Shown here piece by piece: positions 62,419-64,000 of a stretch of DNA of 64,000 bases. Source of the stretch: Holothuria scabra (taxonomy: Eukaryota > Echinodermata > Holothuroidea > Aspidochirotida > Holothuriidae); assembly GCA_037179385.1 (NCBI GenBank), contig CM074184.1:10744001-10808000 (forward strand), given 5' to 3'. Position numbers and translations under genes: made by a program. Position 1 is the first letter of the stretch; each line of letters starts with the position of its first letter. Under the pieces are notes generated by a model. The model saw only the letters and a program-made list of their open reading frames with translations, did no database searches and had not been told where the DNA came from.

Positions 62419-64000
62419 GAAAACAAAAAAAAAAACATTGAAACTGATAAAGATCATGCAGAATTTCCATGTTGAAAGAAAAGTGAGCTTGTATGTATGT
62501 AAAACACAACTGAGGGAAGAGACAATGTAACTATTGTCCTTCCGTACATGACCATAATATTAACAGAATAATGTGTAGTGAGGACTGCTGAGACATTGTT
62601 TTCATATGCAATGCATCAACCCTATTCACAAGTAAAACATCAAAACCCTTGACAGCTGTGATTGCTAGCAATTATGTCAAGTGTTAGACAATCAGATCTC
62701 ATTCACTTTCACTGCTTTTTAAATCTAACATTGACATTTTCTTCTGTAAATTTTCTGCTGAGTGAAACTACAGTATTCCCAAATCATGATGTGTCATTGT
62801 CATTGTTTAAAAAGCATTCACTGAAATAAATAGCATTTGATTATAATCTGGAGGTCTGTATAGATATTGCAACTCACCGCTTTTATGTTAATGATACTGT
62901 CACTAAACTTTGAAAAGAATCTACAGTTCCATTGTAATTCATAGATACATGACATTTTCTTTTACAGTGTGACATTTTGTAAGTTACTTAATACAGTAGC
63001 TCAATGTTTTTTTTCAGGAAAATTAGTTTTACTTATAATCGCTGTGTCCATTAACATGCAAAATGTAAGTACTGACACTTTTAATTCAAAAGGACACTTG
63101 TAGTAATAACATTATATGATGAGGTTTGTAAGTTTATAGCTGCTGATATGTTGCAAAATGAATGGAACTCAAATTGCTTATTCACTTCCAATTTATACAT
63201 GTTTCATTATCCCCTCAACTCTATAAATATCAGAAAATGAAACTGAAGGAAAAAGTGCACTGCATGCAAACAACAAGACATCATTTCACATACATGACGA
63301 TACTATAGATACAAATCAAGTACAATTTAATACAGCGTATTTCCAGCCAATTAACAGGTGCACGAGTACAAAATAAAATGCTCTCAGAAATGAGGATGTG
63401 CTCTACAGTTTGAGATTAAATTGCAAAAGAAAAAGGAAGAGTGTAAAATAGCATCAAGGATCTGAAAGTCACAGATGCAATACACAGCAAATGAATCAAG
63501 GTATGGTAACAGTGGTGGCTAGAGACAAATGTTCCAGAATTATTACAACATGCATATTTATGAATGTGATGTAGGTGGCATTGGCAGGGCTACAAATATG
63601 AGTCAGGCATTTGAAATCTGAACTCAAGGTCAACACAGATCAATAAATACTGTAGCAAACAAACCACAGCATTTGACTACAATAGCTCAATATAGTCTGA
63701 TGTCATAGTTGTACACCTATAAATCTGGCACAGTTGAACTAAGCTTTGTAAAAAGATGATCCTAATTGTAACCTCAGATATTACAGTGGTTGTTCATGAA
63801 CACAAAAATAATTGATTGAAATCATCTGTCAAACCAGCTGTTACATCAAAATTCCCCTTACAAATGGCACACCAAAAAAAAAAAAAAAACACTTGATAGG
63901 CAGTTACATAGGTTTGCGGTGTGTTTATGGATGGTTTCATAAAACATTTGGTTGGTAAAGGCCGTTTGATCCTCTCACCCCAGACAGTTCCAATTCTCCA
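62419..64000. other. upstream intron of the FIP-like gene
   Basis: No convincing further exon was found upstream of the 36-nt exon. A CTGGG/GTGAGA donor-like site at 63979 could end an exon running off the right edge, but only 22 bases of it are visible. Otherwise it is AT-rich sequence with an A run at 63873-63890. Confidence 0.35.

Noticed and set aside
62878..62920. Minus-strand block reading FFSKFSDSIINIKA before GTGAGT
   Set aside because: Joining it to the 36-nt exon forces a frame that hits a stop; in the required phase it contains TAA.
63979..64000. Possible exon end running off the right edge before GTGAGA (minus strand)
   Set aside because: Only 22 bases are visible, all frames are short, and the phase cannot be tested.

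Overview
The window is eukaryotic nuclear DNA. It is AT-rich, almost free of long open reading frames, and dominated by introns, intergenic sequence and transposable elements. The transposon mix (many non-autonomous hAT elements, LINE remnants, TTAA-flanked MITEs, and hairpin-ended elements carrying tandem arrays and CA tracts) suggests a marine invertebrate. An echinoderm such as a sea cucumber is my best guess, but it is only an inference from repeat style. No prokaryotic, viral, CRISPR or rRNA feature is visible.

The right end (about 45.7-62.4 kb) holds the one gene I can reconstruct. It is a minus-strand gene with ten consecutive coding exons, all with GT/AG junctions and compatible phases. 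They give an uninterrupted 359-residue C-terminal part of a coiled-coil protein that best matches class II Rab11 family-interacting proteins (Rab11-FIP3/4, fly Nuf type). The C-terminal Rab-binding helix is recognisable, but the usual Tyr-Ile-Asp core reads Tyr-Ile-Gly. The N-terminal part (EF hands in this family) would lie beyond the right edge. Its introns hold a near-perfect hairpin MITE, a hAT MITE 47 bases from a splice acceptor, a CCCTTTGG-rich palindromic element, a 440-bp duplication and a 7-unit satellite array.

At the left end a likely first coding exon (minus strand, 7.18-7.27 kb) starts an unidentified lysine-rich protein. Two weak exon candidates (0.8 and 2.1 kb) could belong to it.

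From 10.6 to 39.5 kb the window is a graveyard of mobile elements, several dated by perfect target-site duplications (TSDs). These are a 1.4-kb hAT element (10.6 kb), LINE fragments (12.2-12.7 and 16.7-17.8 kb), a 1.6-kb foldback palindrome nested in another TIR element (12.9-15.4 kb), a 36-bp palindrome with an 8-bp TSD, a near-identical pair of 2-kb hAT elements (23.5-25.5 and 27.4-29.3 kb), a hAT element with another inside it (31.7-33.0 kb), a perfect-looking 368-bp tandem triplication that captured its right end (33.0-34.1 kb), and a cluster of Helentron-like elements (34.1-38.7 kb). The ~145-bp tandem units of the last group each carry a DR1-type nuclear-receptor half-site pair. The stretch 39.5-45.7 kb is quiet and may include the 3' UTR of the FIP-like gene.
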